From Barthelona sp. PCE (lineage: Eukaryota > Metamonada: BaSk clade), in the NCBI GenBank assembly GCA_040285745.1, contig JAUFOR010000005.1, forward strand, positions 62,001 through 126,000: a stretch of 64,000 bases of DNA, given 5' to 3'. Under the pieces are notes generated by a model. It made no database searches. It was not told the DNA's origin and was given only the letters and a program-made list of their open reading frames with translations. A program made the position numbers and the translations under genes. Positions 18,944 through 27,686 of the stretch are shown piece by piece (position 1 is the first letter of the stretch; every line of letters begins with the position of its first letter).

Positions 18944-19307
18944 CTGTCAACTTTGTTTTTATACTCGTTGTTAGATAGGGGTGATTAAAGTAATTCCAGT
19001 TTTTTTAGAAATCTGGACTGAAATCTATAAAATCAATAAATTGAATGTTGGACATAGGTGTTTACTAATACATATGGTCTCTTGCGCACAACTAGATTTC
19101 CACTAATTACGATATAGGTCCAATCATGGAAGTTCGAATGCCTAGCCTAGGGTTCCAGGAACAACATCCACACAAGAAGGTTCGCTTCGTCCCCTCCGCT
19201 GTTTACTACCTCAAGTATAAGGTCTGAAGGTTAGCGCCTATATGTCACCTCTTTACAGTATGCACCGAAGTAATAGACTTACTGGGCACAATTTGAATCT
19301 AGTACAA
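18944..19307. other. 364-bp intergenic stretch
   Basis: Lies between the ATG of the transposase-like gene and the 3' end of propeller copy D. It is AT-rich except for 19120-19250, which is visibly more GC-rich and carries the 33-codon frame listed separately. No tRNA or inverted terminal repeat was seen. Confidence 0.6.
19126..19227 (+). CDS. Possible small ORF, 33 aa, basic, with an RVxF-like motif
   Basis: An ATG-to-TGA frame of 33 codons in a locally GC-richer island. The product is basic and contains Lys-Lys-Val-Arg-Phe, which fits the RVxF consensus for docking to protein phosphatase 1. No family is recognised. Short frames arise by chance, and the motif is short; composition is the only other support. 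Confidence 0.25.
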   Translation: MEVRMPSLGFQEQHPHKKVRFVPSAVYYLKYKV

Positions 19308-21197
19308 TTACATCATTGAGTCAAAACCATTATGATGAATTATTTGAGCTTCATCCAAAAATTCCAGTAAACTCAAACAAAAACGTTTTTCAACGAATGT
19401 TTGGTCTTCTACATTTAACTGATACCTCTTATATGACACTTCGAAATTGCATATATGCTTTTGAACAATACAAATATCACATATTCCAATAACAAAAAAT
19501 AAATTATCTTCCCATGTTCTTAAAAACGGCATAAACCAATTCAAATCGTCTATTCCATCTTCATTGATGCAATATACTCTGCCTTTATGAACAAAATGAT
19601 TAATGTTAATAAAGAAAATCGACTCATCACTATCACAATTGAATATGAAATTTTTTACGTTATTATTAACACTATCCCAAACTATAAAACGAGAATCGTA
19701 TCCCCGTATAAACACCATTGATGAATTGAATGGATTTGCTACTATATCTGATAAATAATTATTTTCTAAAAATCTACAACTAGGTTCATCTATTGTCTGT
19801 ACAAAAAGCCCCATATCATCACTATAAGTGTATGCAATGTTATCAGTTAACGATATTCTAGAACATTCATTGAACAATTTCCGATTTTGTGTGAATGTAC
19901 CAGAAACAGAAGCTACAATAGCTCCATTATGATTTGCATCACCAAATTTCCAATTTGAACACATCATGTCAAAACTATGCAACACATTACCGCTACATAT
20001 ATCCACAACTTCAATAATAGAACCATTTGAGCGTATAAAATGAGTTGATCTGATTTTAAATAAAACACAATTACTTTTTGATCGGTTGTCACTGAATTGC
20101 TCTGATCCAGTGAATAAATATACACATTTTTCCCAAAATGAAAAGCACAGCGAACAACCTTTGGAGTGTAGCATTGGTAAATCACAAAAAGTCTGCTTAC
20201 ACAGAGCACTATGTTTTTGAATTGAAGCAAGTGAATCTGAATTATTAACTATATTCAAACTATCTACACTTCCCTCATCATCTATGCTCAAAATTGTGTT
20301 CCTAATACAACATATATTAGTGTACATGATACTACGCATTGAAGCATCATAGATAAATTTGCTAGTATTTAGTTCATAAGCAAATATGTTACCATCAACG
20401 CCAAAAAAATAAAAAATGTTGTTTTGAAAGAATACAAATCTGATTTTGCAACAATCAAATCCAAACTGAATTGAATCAGTGTCAATATAAGGTGTACCAT
20501 TGTGTTTGCAAATAATAAAATACACTTTGTTCATTGTCACTATTAAATCTTTATAGATAGGGTGGTTACATACCCTGATGATATAACACGCGTTATCATC
20601 CTCATCCGAGTCCATATCATCCTCGTTGATCTCAAAAGGAAAAATGAGTGTCTTTTGCATTAATTGTTCATCCTTTTCATAAATAACAATAAAGTTGTTA
20701 TCATTCAAATGCAAATAGCTGAAGTAAGAGTAAGTATCAAAGTTAGAAAATGATGAGTCTCTAATGAGCTCATGAGTGCGAGTGCTTATATCAAATGCAA
20801 TAATTCCATCATCACTTTCTGATAACATAAAACGATTTCTAATAACACAATGCGGCTCACCGATCTCGTCTGTTATCCTGAACGTGTGGCAATTACTGAA
20901 CGTGTTGTCACGTTGGAACTCATAAATCCCAACAATACCATCATAAAATCCATTCCCGACAGAATATACATGGTTATATGAGCATTTAGACGGCATTAGA
21001 TTGCTCATCAGCTCACTACTAACATTGTGAAGTGATGCGTGCCTCAAAACAAAGGAATTATTGACTCCAGCTTCGTTGCTAATCAAAGAGTAAAAAAGAC
21101 CATCGGATTCTGGAACAAGTGCGAACTCCCCAACATCTTTTGAACGCAATCTCATGTAAAGGGAAAGTATAGGTAAAACAACAATATCTTTCTTCAT
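19308..21197 (-). CDS. Beta-propeller-like family protein (copy D, 629 aa)
   Basis: The protein is 629 residues from the ATG at 21197. The open frame extends 10 codons upstream to a TTG at 21227, and those codons align with the N-terminus of copy C (TTG-Thr-Arg against Met-Pro-Arg), so the ancestral start may have been lost. It is a paralogue of 13159-14970 with shared Phe-Ser-Phe-Trp, Glu-Val-Val-Asp-Ile and Leu-Asn-Val-Glu-Asp-Gln elements. There is an acidic Asp/Glu run near residue 200. No signal peptide or membrane helix. The role is unknown. It is divergent from the degraded frame starting at 21344. Confidence 0.82.
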   Translation of the reverse strand: MKKDIVVLPILSLYMRLRSKDVGEFALVPESDGLFYSLISNEAGVNNSFVLRHASLHNVSSELMSNLMPSKCSYNHVYSVGNGFYDGIVGIYEFQRDNTFSNCHTFRITDEIGEPHCVIRNRFMLSESDDGIIAFDISTRTHELIRDSSFSNFDTYSYFSYLHLNDNNFIVIYEKDEQLMQKTLIFPFEINEDDMDSDEDDNACYIIRVCNHPIYKDLIVTMNKVYFIICKHNGTPYIDTDSIQFGFDCCKIRFVFFQNNIFYFFGVDGNIFAYELNTSKFIYDASMRSIMYTNICCIRNTILSIDDEGSVDSLNIVNNSDSLASIQKHSALCKQTFCDLPMLHSKGCSLCFSFWEKCVYLFTGSEQFSDNRSKSNCVLFKIRSTHFIRSNGSIIEVVDICSGNVLHSFDMMCSNWKFGDANHNGAIVASVSGTFTQNRKLFNECSRISLTDNIAYTYSDDMGLFVQTIDEPSCRFLENNYLSDIVANPFNSSMVFIRGYDSRFIVWDSVNNNVKNFIFNCDSDESIFFININHFVHKGRVYCINEDGIDDLNWFMPFLRTWEDNLFFVIGICDICIVQKHICNFEVSYKRYQLNVEDQTFVEKRFCLSLLEFLDEAQIIHHNGFDSMM

Positions 21198-21343
21198 GAC
21201 GTTTTTTGATACTTTAAAACGAGTCAAACTCGAAGATAAACGTTATCTAACGAATCATATTCACAGTATATTGGAGTTCATCAAACCTGTTTTACTTTTC
21301 TTACTTTCTTTCCACCTATCTTCCTGTTTATTGCAGTTTCATC

Positions 21344-22828
21344 ATGTCAAGTCTAAACAAAGACACTGATTCTGACATTGAAAAAGGAGAATCAGTTACT
21401 TATTTTTCCAATGCTGAAATTTTTCGTCGAAAGCGGGGAGCCATTGATATTGAAATGGGTAAACAGCTCCCATTCAAACAGCAGAGCATCCGTCCACATT
21501 CAATTTCCCCGGGAATTTCTGACTCACAATCAGTTCATCACTCATCTTTGATAACGAAGAACCTGAGCACACCTCTCCAGTACACGACACTGCACCTCAT
21601 AATGAAGAAGAGGATATGTATTCACTGTTTGATGGTGTTGTATGATCTGTTTTACCTTCCTTCTACTCGTTATGATGATGATCTTGATGAGAAAGGGGTA
21701 GTAAGTTCAATTTATTTGTGTTGAATCCAACCAAGGGTAGAGCCGTCACTTATTATGCTGAGTTTGCTCGTTATCATGATCAATTCTTATTGGAAAGAGA
21801 TTATGTTCATCCTACCTATACAATTATTTAAAAAAATGAAAAAACGCATTTAATAACTCCTGATAATATCTTTCGTATGATGTATTGGTTCTTAAAAGAC
21901 AATTTAAAGTTCAAAATATCAAAAATGACTGTCAATAAGAGTAATAATTCTAGATGTTTTAATGTTAGCAATAGAAAAGAAAAATCACTTGATTATAAGT
22001 TTAGTGTTCAATGCGGGAATGGTGCTGACAGCATCCGGATGCTGACTGTTGTCCTGCAACACAAAGGAAAAAGTATCACTATACCGATCGTTAAAGGGTT
22101 ACTTGGGGATTATGTGCATCTAAGCGATTATGATATGGTGTTTGATTTTGCTTATCTTTTCCAGACCTTATCTGTTATGCGTACCCTGTCACCCCCAAAA
22201 AACTCGAATGCCAACTTTCAGTTTTTTCGAGTTGTTTCACAAGATGCCATCCCATTACAATCCTGACGAAGATGTGACCCCTCACAGCGTCGATGAACGC
22301 ATGCACGCTGGATATTTGTATCTGGCTCTGAACACTATTCGGTACTTGGTTCTTCATCCTGTTGATGTTCATTATAACCTGGATGATGAAGATACTACGC
22401 CTTGCATCGGGACAAGTGACAGTTTCATAATTTTCACCGAGTCGAGAGATGATGAGGACGAGGATAAAGTACTTCATACTTCGGAATCCAGAATTCATAT
22501 CCGTAGTGCTTTGCTCACCCTGTCCACCGGTAACCTCATGTATCTCTTCGATAAGATCCCTAGAAATACAGATTGTATCATTCCAAAGTGTTGCAGCCAT
22601 CCCCCACCGGTTTTGTTTCCAGTTTATACTTTCCACAGCACTATGTTTTTCCCAATCCCAAAGACATTAAAAGTACAAGATGGCGAGGTCTGGTGCTGTG
22701 ATGTTGCCGTATTTCAGCATTGCTACGTCCAAATAAAGCTTTATAAATACAATAAGCACATATCTTTGGAAACTGAAATGTGCGACGTGCGTCACCACGA
22801 AGCGGAAGTTCCATTTTCCCAAAAGTAA
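21344..22828 (+). pseudogene. Degraded protein-coding gene, several frameshifts and one stop
   Basis: It starts with ATG (Met-Ser-Ser-Leu-Asn). Coding-like sequence then passes through all three frames: an acidic segment continues in a second frame near 21550-21630, returns near 21640, and shifts again near 21695. It meets an in-frame TAA near 21830 (after Tyr-Thr-Ile-Ile) beyond which the same frame stays open to 22266, and shifts once more near 22235-22260 into the frame that ends at 22828. A GTAAGT-to-AG stretch near 21698 could be an intron and would repair one shift, but not the others. No family is recognised; the acidic, low-complexity N-terminus would suit a mobile-element protein, which is a guess. 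Confidence 0.6.
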
Positions 22829-22871
22829 TTGAATTTAAATATATTTTCCATGCCTCTATTGTCCATGTGAA

Positions 22872-25052
22872 CTATACGTGTTCATGATAATCGGGCATAT
22901 GGTACTCAACGATGGATGCTTCGGCCAGGAACGATGGAAGGTGGAACGTTTCCACAGTGGGATTGATCGATTCTGGGTCTTCCTCAATGTTATATGTTTT
23001 CAACATCATTGTCTTGGTCTCCTCTTTGTAATACATGCCTTGAACAGTGTTATTGGGCAGATTTGGATTATGGTTTTGCTTCATATTGGTATAGGGATAA
23101 TATAATAAATTGTCGTTTCTGAAAAAACGCGTCTTAATTGCACCGTCTTCAATGTATACTTTAATGATACCACCCACTACGTGTATGTATGAATCTCCCA
23201 CGAAATTGCGGATACTGTGGCCTTCCACGATGTAATAATTGTCCGAATCATATTCTGATTCTTGGTAATAATAGTCTTTCTCCCCTTCCCTATCATATGA
23301 TTTTTTCCAAATGAGAACAGGCTCTAAGAAGCTTCCTGTTGACCAATCAAGACAGTGTAAATGTTGCGTTTGTGATTCTTCACTGCGTCTATGTACAACA
23401 AACAGCTGATGATCAGGTGTTTCAGCCAATGGACGAGGGTTGAAGTAAACATCTACTACAGATCTATATTCAAAAACAATGTGCTTTTGAACCTCCACGT
23501 CATACCCGTTGACACTGAGCTGAAAAAAATGGATTGCTTCATCACATAAAATGCACGCTGAATTATCAAAATGTGAATCATGAACACTTTGAACATGAAT
23601 CGGTGGAAGCTCTAAAATCAGCTCATTTCCCAAATACACCAAGCCTGCAAGACGGTCAACATTGACAGGCAACCCTTGAATAAAACCTAAGTATGTAAAG
23701 CCACAATGAGGTAAAATGGTTGTGATTGGCTTGGATTCTGAGCCATGCCAGTGAATTTTGACATATGTCTTTGTTTCACTATGTTTCTTTGCCATTACAA
23801 AAAAATCACCTGCTTCATTTGATTGAACTGATTCGATCACGTAGCGCATATGTGAAAACGGTTTCCTACACCCACGCAGCACAATAAGCTTCCTTTCTTT
23901 GAAAAAAAAGTCACATCTTATTGAAGCGTTAGTATCATACACTTCCGCTATTCCATCAAAAAAAATTCCTCTTGGATGAATAGTTTTCAAATGCACAACC
24001 TCCTTACTAGCCTCTCTAAATTTGATTGGGCCATAACGTCCTGTTATTTCATCAACACCATAAAAAACACAATCTTCATCACGAAAGTAATTATCGTTCA
24101 AATCTATATGCTTCAAGTCATCGCAGAGTACATTCTTAAAATTCATTTCACCCTCTGACATCTTCAATTCACCGTTTTCGATATGAATCACCTTGATACC
24201 TGATCCAATGAATACCATTGACAACACATCTTGAGTGAGCGTTAATAATGTAAAATTCGAGTATCTATACATATTCAATCCTTTAAGCTGTGGAAACCTT
24301 TCTGTTAAGTTAACTTGGTTCCTCTGACAGTCAAATATTATTAGTTCATCAATTTCTTTATCACGAAACCTGACTGAGAAAATGCAATCCGAGTTTAAAC
24401 ACCTGAAGTGTTCTAAATGAACACCATGCAACTGCTCAATATCAGGTTCATGTGCCTCGTCCATGTCATCAACAGAAAAATTGTAATGCCATAGGGTATC
24501 ATCTTGGCATTTCTTTAACCAAATGTAGTTGTTTGTAAAATACGGAGAATCAATGATTGATTGAAAGCTATACTCTCCAAGACATCTATATTCCTCGGTT
24601 ATAACATTTAATATGTAGCACTACCACACTCTTCTATTATTAACGACATCACCAATGGTGAACATTAGGTGGTTTTCATCCATCGGAAATATTCTTGAAA
24701 GATATCTTAAGCTGTTCATCTCAAATGGGAAGGGTATTCTTCTGCTTGTATGTTCATCACTCATGATATGATCAAATAATAAGATATCAAGATGAGTTAA
24801 AATACCACTGTCATCACTAATCAAATCGATGATCATATAAGATTCTCCAGCTCTTAGCTTGTATGTGTACTTGAGAGGCTCACGCGTATTCTCCACGTAT
24901 CCAACAAAGTCCTTGCCTTCAATAGCGCTTTCAATGAGGCTGATGTTTTCTCTTGACTTAAGCAATATTAGGCCCTGGCCCTCAAATATCATCTGCCCCT
25001 CAGGATAAGCCTGCATGACAAGGTCATCCTCGAATTTTCGAACCCTGGGCAT
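22872..25052 (-). pseudogene. Beta-propeller-like family gene (copy B) interrupted by one in-frame TAG
   Basis: From the ATG at 25052 (Met-Pro-Arg-Val-Arg) the frame runs 143 codons to a TAG at 24621-24623. It then continues in the same frame, with no further stop, to the TAG at 22872. The residues after the internal stop (Cys-Tyr-Ile-Leu-Asn, then Tyr-Arg-Cys-Leu-Gly-Glu-Tyr) match copy A at the left edge of the window, so the two pieces belong to one ancestral gene of 726 codons plus stop. Everything else is intact and close to copy A. Possible readings are a recent nonsense mutation, an allelic variant, an assembly error, or readthrough. Homologous copy A ends normally with TAA, and TAG ends copy B itself, so a changed genetic code is unlikely. 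Confidence 0.8.
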
Positions 25053-25117
25053 GTGGATATGGTGAGAATACTGAAAACAATGAACAAATTTTCATAACCT
25101 CTTTCAGCTCGAAATTT
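25053..25117. promoter_or_regulatory. 65-bp divergent start region
   Basis: The head-to-head ATGs at 25052 (minus) and 25118 (plus) leave 65 bp that would have to carry both promoters. It contains a T/C-rich run but no recognised motif. This is inferred from position only. Confidence 0.35.
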
Positions 25118-25720
25118 ATGAGGAGAAATGCATCGAAAGCACGAAACATCGCGGATATAGCCCGGGAAGCGCCCAATTACGCTTCAAAAAGCACGTTTGA
25201 ACACGTTCATATCTTACTCTCCCCGTCTGACGGAGGTGCGTGGAGAGTTACCCTGCACTCGAGCACATGGGGCACGTTAATCGACACTTAGCTCGACAAC
25301 GACGTGTCATCACTCATCAACGAAGCAAATCCTGAAAAGGTATTGATGTCGTGCCACAACTGGGTGATCGTCACTAAGCACCTGCATCTGAATGAGTCTA
25401 TTATCGGCCTTTACAATATGGACTCTGGAGAGCATACGACTCTTCCGCATATTGTGACTGAGCTGGAAATTTTGATCTCAGCGAGCAACAGCAATACGTT
25501 TGATGCCTGTAACATGACAATGCGCGAAGAGATTGTGTTTGTGACGCTTTCGTTTCCAAGTAACAGGCTGTACACAATGAGAACTGCTAATAATGATGAC
25601 TCGATTCATGAATCCATGAATATGATTTCCAAACCTGGTGGTATAAATGCTCCTACAAATACTGAAGATTGTGAAATACTTCATGCCCATGGCACGCTTG
25701 TTAGACACGCTAGTTCGTAG
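25118..25720 (+). pseudogene. Frame of 200 codons plus stop, broken by one in-frame TAG; unknown product
   Basis: It opens at an ATG (Met-Arg-Arg-Asn) and reads 57 codons to a TAG at 25289-25291, then continues in the same frame to the TAG at 25718. Composition and strand-turn pattern (for example Gly-Leu-Tyr-Asn-Met-Asp-Ser-Gly-Glu) look coding on both sides, and the GC content is higher than the surroundings. The downstream part has no ATG at its beginning. It resembles a fragment of the propeller family in style, but I cannot show homology. It sits head-to-head with copy B, which is interrupted the same way. Confidence 0.45.
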
Positions 25721-26115
25721 GAGTAAATTTGCCTGAAGATAGTGCACGCGATCTTCTTCGATGCTCTGCGAGCACTCATTCAATTTTTTTTCCCTCTTTC
25801 GTTTATTTTTTTAAAAAGAGGGCAATGGAACAGTTCTCAGCGCAAGCGCAGCACTCGGGGTAGCTCGCCGCTCCCGGACAAGTGAAGTAAATTTCTAATA
25901 TCCTACGATACAGATATACTTAACTATTCACCATTTTTTGAAAGTACGTGCGGGCGAATTACAGACAGCAAGTAGCACAGGTCATGCATCGTTATCTGCT
26001 CGCGGATGAGGGATAACGAGATGCGATAGAAAAAGAAGGCATCAGGGAGTTTTAACGGGAAATTTACAAACGCCAAAATGGCTAAATACAAAGATAAACA
26101 AAATTAGGATTAATT
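25721..26115. other. Intergenic, about 395 bp, with two hairpins
   Basis: Between a broken frame and the H4 3' region. It contains an 8-bp inverted repeat (25792-25799 with 25815-25822, 15-nt AT-rich loop) and a much stronger hairpin listed separately. The middle part is GC-richer than average. No ORF of note. Confidence 0.5.
25986..26024. other. Strong hairpin, about 14 base pairs
   Basis: GCATC plus GTTATC pairs with GATAAC plus GATGC, leaving a two-base bulge on the right arm; CTC/GAG pairs further in, and the apical loop is GCGGAT. It lies about 90 bp beyond the histone-type stem-loop on the H4 transcript side. It could be part of a structured RNA, a 3'-end signal, or chance. No RNA family is recognised. 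Confidence 0.5.
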
Positions 26116-26131
26116 GGTGTTTAAGAACACC
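26116..26131 (-). terminator. Histone-type 3' stem-loop candidate of the H4 mRNA
   Basis: On the H4 strand the sequence is GGTGTT, loop CTTA, AACACC: six base pairs, four-base loop, GG/CC at the base and a U-A pair closing the loop. It begins 61 bp after the stop codon and is preceded by an A-rich stretch. Metazoan replication-dependent histone stem-loops have the same stem and loop sizes, GG...CC base and A-rich 5' flank. It departs from that consensus in the middle of the stem. The function is inferred from position and shape. Confidence 0.55.
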
Positions 26132-26192
26132 TGTTTTTTGATGTTTTTTTTTAAGAAATATTGATTTTGCGCAGAACGCGAATTTGGGTTGT

Positions 26193-26510
26193 TTAGTAAC
26201 CGTACAGCTTACGGCCGGAACGCTTGAGGGCGTAACGGACATCGGTAGGAGTGACAGTAACACGACGAGCGTGAGTAGTGTAAACGATAGCATCACGAAG
26301 AACCTGGTTCAAGAATGAACGAAGGACGGAACGGGCCTCACCGTAGACGGTAGAGGAGATACGACGACAACCACCACGACGGGCGATACGACGAATGGAA
26401 GGCTTGGAAGGAGTCTGTGTGGCTCTTAGCACCTTGCGGTGACGAGAAGCTGTCTTAGCTTTTCCGCTTTTACCAGCGGCGGATTTTCCCTTTGCTTTAC
26501 CGGCGACCAT
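26193..26510 (-). CDS. H4: Histone H4 (divergent)
   Basis: 105 residues from an ATG. The histone-fold core is recognisable in order: Arg-His-Arg-Lys-Val-Leu-Arg, Ile-Arg-Arg-Ile-Ala-Arg-Arg-Gly-Gly, Arg-Ile-Ser-Ser-x-Val-Tyr, Arg-Asp-Ala-Ile-Val-Tyr-Thr-x-His-Ala-Arg-Arg, and Val-x-Tyr-Ala-Leu-Lys-Arg-Ser-Gly-Arg-x-Leu-Tyr-Gly-Tyr at the C-terminus. H4 is normally among the most conserved eukaryotic proteins. This one has a rewritten Lys/Ala/Gly tail, lacks the usual Gly-Leu-Gly-Lys-Gly-Gly-Ala-Lys block, and differs at many core positions. It packages DNA with H3 in the nucleosome. Codon use is GC-richer than in most neighbours, as expected of a highly expressed gene. A hairpin follows at 26116-26131. 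Confidence 0.96.
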   Translation of the reverse strand: MVAGKAKGKSAAGKSGKAKTASRHRKVLRATQTPSKPSIRRIARRGGCRRISSTVYGEARSVLRSFLNQVLRDAIVYTTHARRVTVTPTDVRYALKRSGRKLYGY

Positions 26511-26838
26511 TGTATATAAATATAGATAATTGGTTAAACTGCAGTGGTTTATGCGCCGGCGAACAACCCCCTTCCTGCATTCAAGGGATATGCCTCTTTT
26601 CTATTTTTGCATATCCATGCGGCTTCACTGTTGGGATAAATCGATATAAACGAGAGTAAAGATGTGGATTTTGTAAATAATAGGAAAAATCAACTCGTCA
26701 CGATGTTTGCTTTCTTTTAACCTCATTCTAACATAGTCAATGTAAACCATGTGAAAAATTACACCACAGATGGGCTGATAATAGTGCGCATTAACGAAGG
26801 AACTTGCGTTTCTGTTTTCCATTTTTTCATCCCAAACA
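26511..26838. promoter_or_regulatory. Divergent promoter region, H4 and DUF1294 gene
   Basis: 328 bp between two divergent start codons. On the H4 strand a CCAAT sequence lies about 25 bp before the ATG and an AT-rich TATATACA stretch directly before it. No other motif is recognised. Confidence 0.4.
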
Positions 26839-27252
26839 ATGTTTAGTTTAAAGGTTTTTGCATCCGCTGCGGGTATCCTGAACGTTTTAGCATTTTTGAC
26901 AATGGGCTACGATAAAAACCAGGCCAAGAAGAATGAGGGGCATCGTATCAGCGAGTTGACGCTTCACACATACTTATATCTGCTGGGAGGCATCGGAATT
27001 GTCTGTGGCATGTTTGTTTTCAGACATAAAACCCAAAAAGTAACCTTCAAACAGTGGAATTTTGCACTGATTTCTTACATAATATTCATCATCGCTTTGT
27101 ATCTTGATTACTATATCATGACGCTGTGCATGTTTGCGTTTGGCCTTTGCAACGTCCTTTACTTTGCATCTTCCCGCAAGCTGCTGAGCATGATTCTGTA
27201 CATACCACTTCTTATAATTCTGTCTGTAGTAGGCGTCATTTTCTCTATATAA
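26839..27252 (+). CDS. DUF1294-family membrane protein
   Basis: 137 residues with four predicted membrane helices. The N-terminal half carries the DUF1294 signature in order: Tyr-Asp-Lys plus a following Ala (about 24-29), His-Arg-Ile-Ser-Glu (35-39), Thr-Leu-His (41-43), Leu-Gly-Gly (49-51), and Phe-Arg-His-Lys-Thr-x-Lys (61-67) before a Phe-Lys. The family is small, membrane-embedded, common in bacteria and of unknown function. The C-terminal 65 residues add two more hydrophobic segments beyond the usual compact bacterial form. Base composition matches the neighbours, so if it was transferred it is not recent. Confidence 0.85.
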   Translation: MFSLKVFASAAGILNVLAFLTMGYDKNQAKKNEGHRISELTLHTYLYLLGGIGIVCGMFVFRHKTQKVTFKQWNFALISYIIFIIALYLDYYIMTLCMFAFGLCNVLYFASSRKLLSMILYIPLLIILSVVGVIFSI

Positions 27253-27686
27253 CACATAAAGCAAGTGTAATGCTAATAATTGTTATTATTCAACCAAATA
27301 CAACTAATTGAGACGATTTTCGCACCAATCTTTCATAGTCTTGACGATTGAAAACAATACCATAGTGTTTTGAATTCAAATTCTCTTTTACTCAATGCAT
27401 GTCTATTTGTTATTTATTTAAAGCTGAAGAATGCACAAGATAGACATAGTGCACACAGTTAATGACTAATATCCATCTGTAAATCATTACATCACCATGT
27501 CGTCGATTCTTAATTCCATGAGTACAAGTGAATATGTTGAGTTCAACTTGGCTCAGTTTTTGCAACTTTAAATTGTGCTAAACATTTGTGGCGATTTATT
27601 TCTTCAGTCTTCTTCATAATCACATCATAGACCATAATCGTAGACATATCTGTAACACGCCAACCTATAGACATGATACTCAATAA
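27253..27686. other. 434-bp intergenic stretch between convergent genes
   Basis: AT-rich. It holds an 8-bp inverted repeat (27399-27406 with 27440-27447) and a 24-codon frame starting with a CACCATG context at 27497, neither convincing. The octamer ATAGACAT recurs at 27666. No RNA gene is recognised. Confidence 0.5.

Noticed and set aside
18955-18963. TATAAAA-like sequence upstream of the transposase-like ATG
   Set aside because: It lies within about 20 bp of the start codon, too close to act as a TATA box for an mRNA that includes that ATG.
19120-19150. A GTTCGAAT string resembling a tRNA T-loop
   Set aside because: The flanking bases do not pair as a T-stem, and no acceptor or anticodon arm can be built around it.
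15320-19307. Terminal inverted repeats and target duplications of the hAT-like gene
   Set aside because: I compared both flanks by eye and found no convincing matching ends; a computed search is still needed.
22175-22636. 153-codon minus-strand frame within the degraded gene
   Set aside because: The sense strand reads more coherently in adjoining frames; this one has no family features and is not continued on either side.
24621-24648. A short intron covering the TAG in copy B
   Set aside because: GT...TAG stretches of 24 or 27 nt exist here and would keep frame, but copy A has aligned coding sequence of similar length at this place, so removing it is not favoured.
24621-25291. Reassignment of TAG as a sense codon
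   Set aside because: TAG closes several intact genes (15319, 22872, 29206, 47151, 60017), most with another stop soon after, and copy A ends with TAA near where copy B ends with TAG.
26042-26296. 84-codon frame overlapping the end of H4
   Set aside because: It is out of frame with H4, hydrophobic by chance, and spans the H4 3' hairpin.
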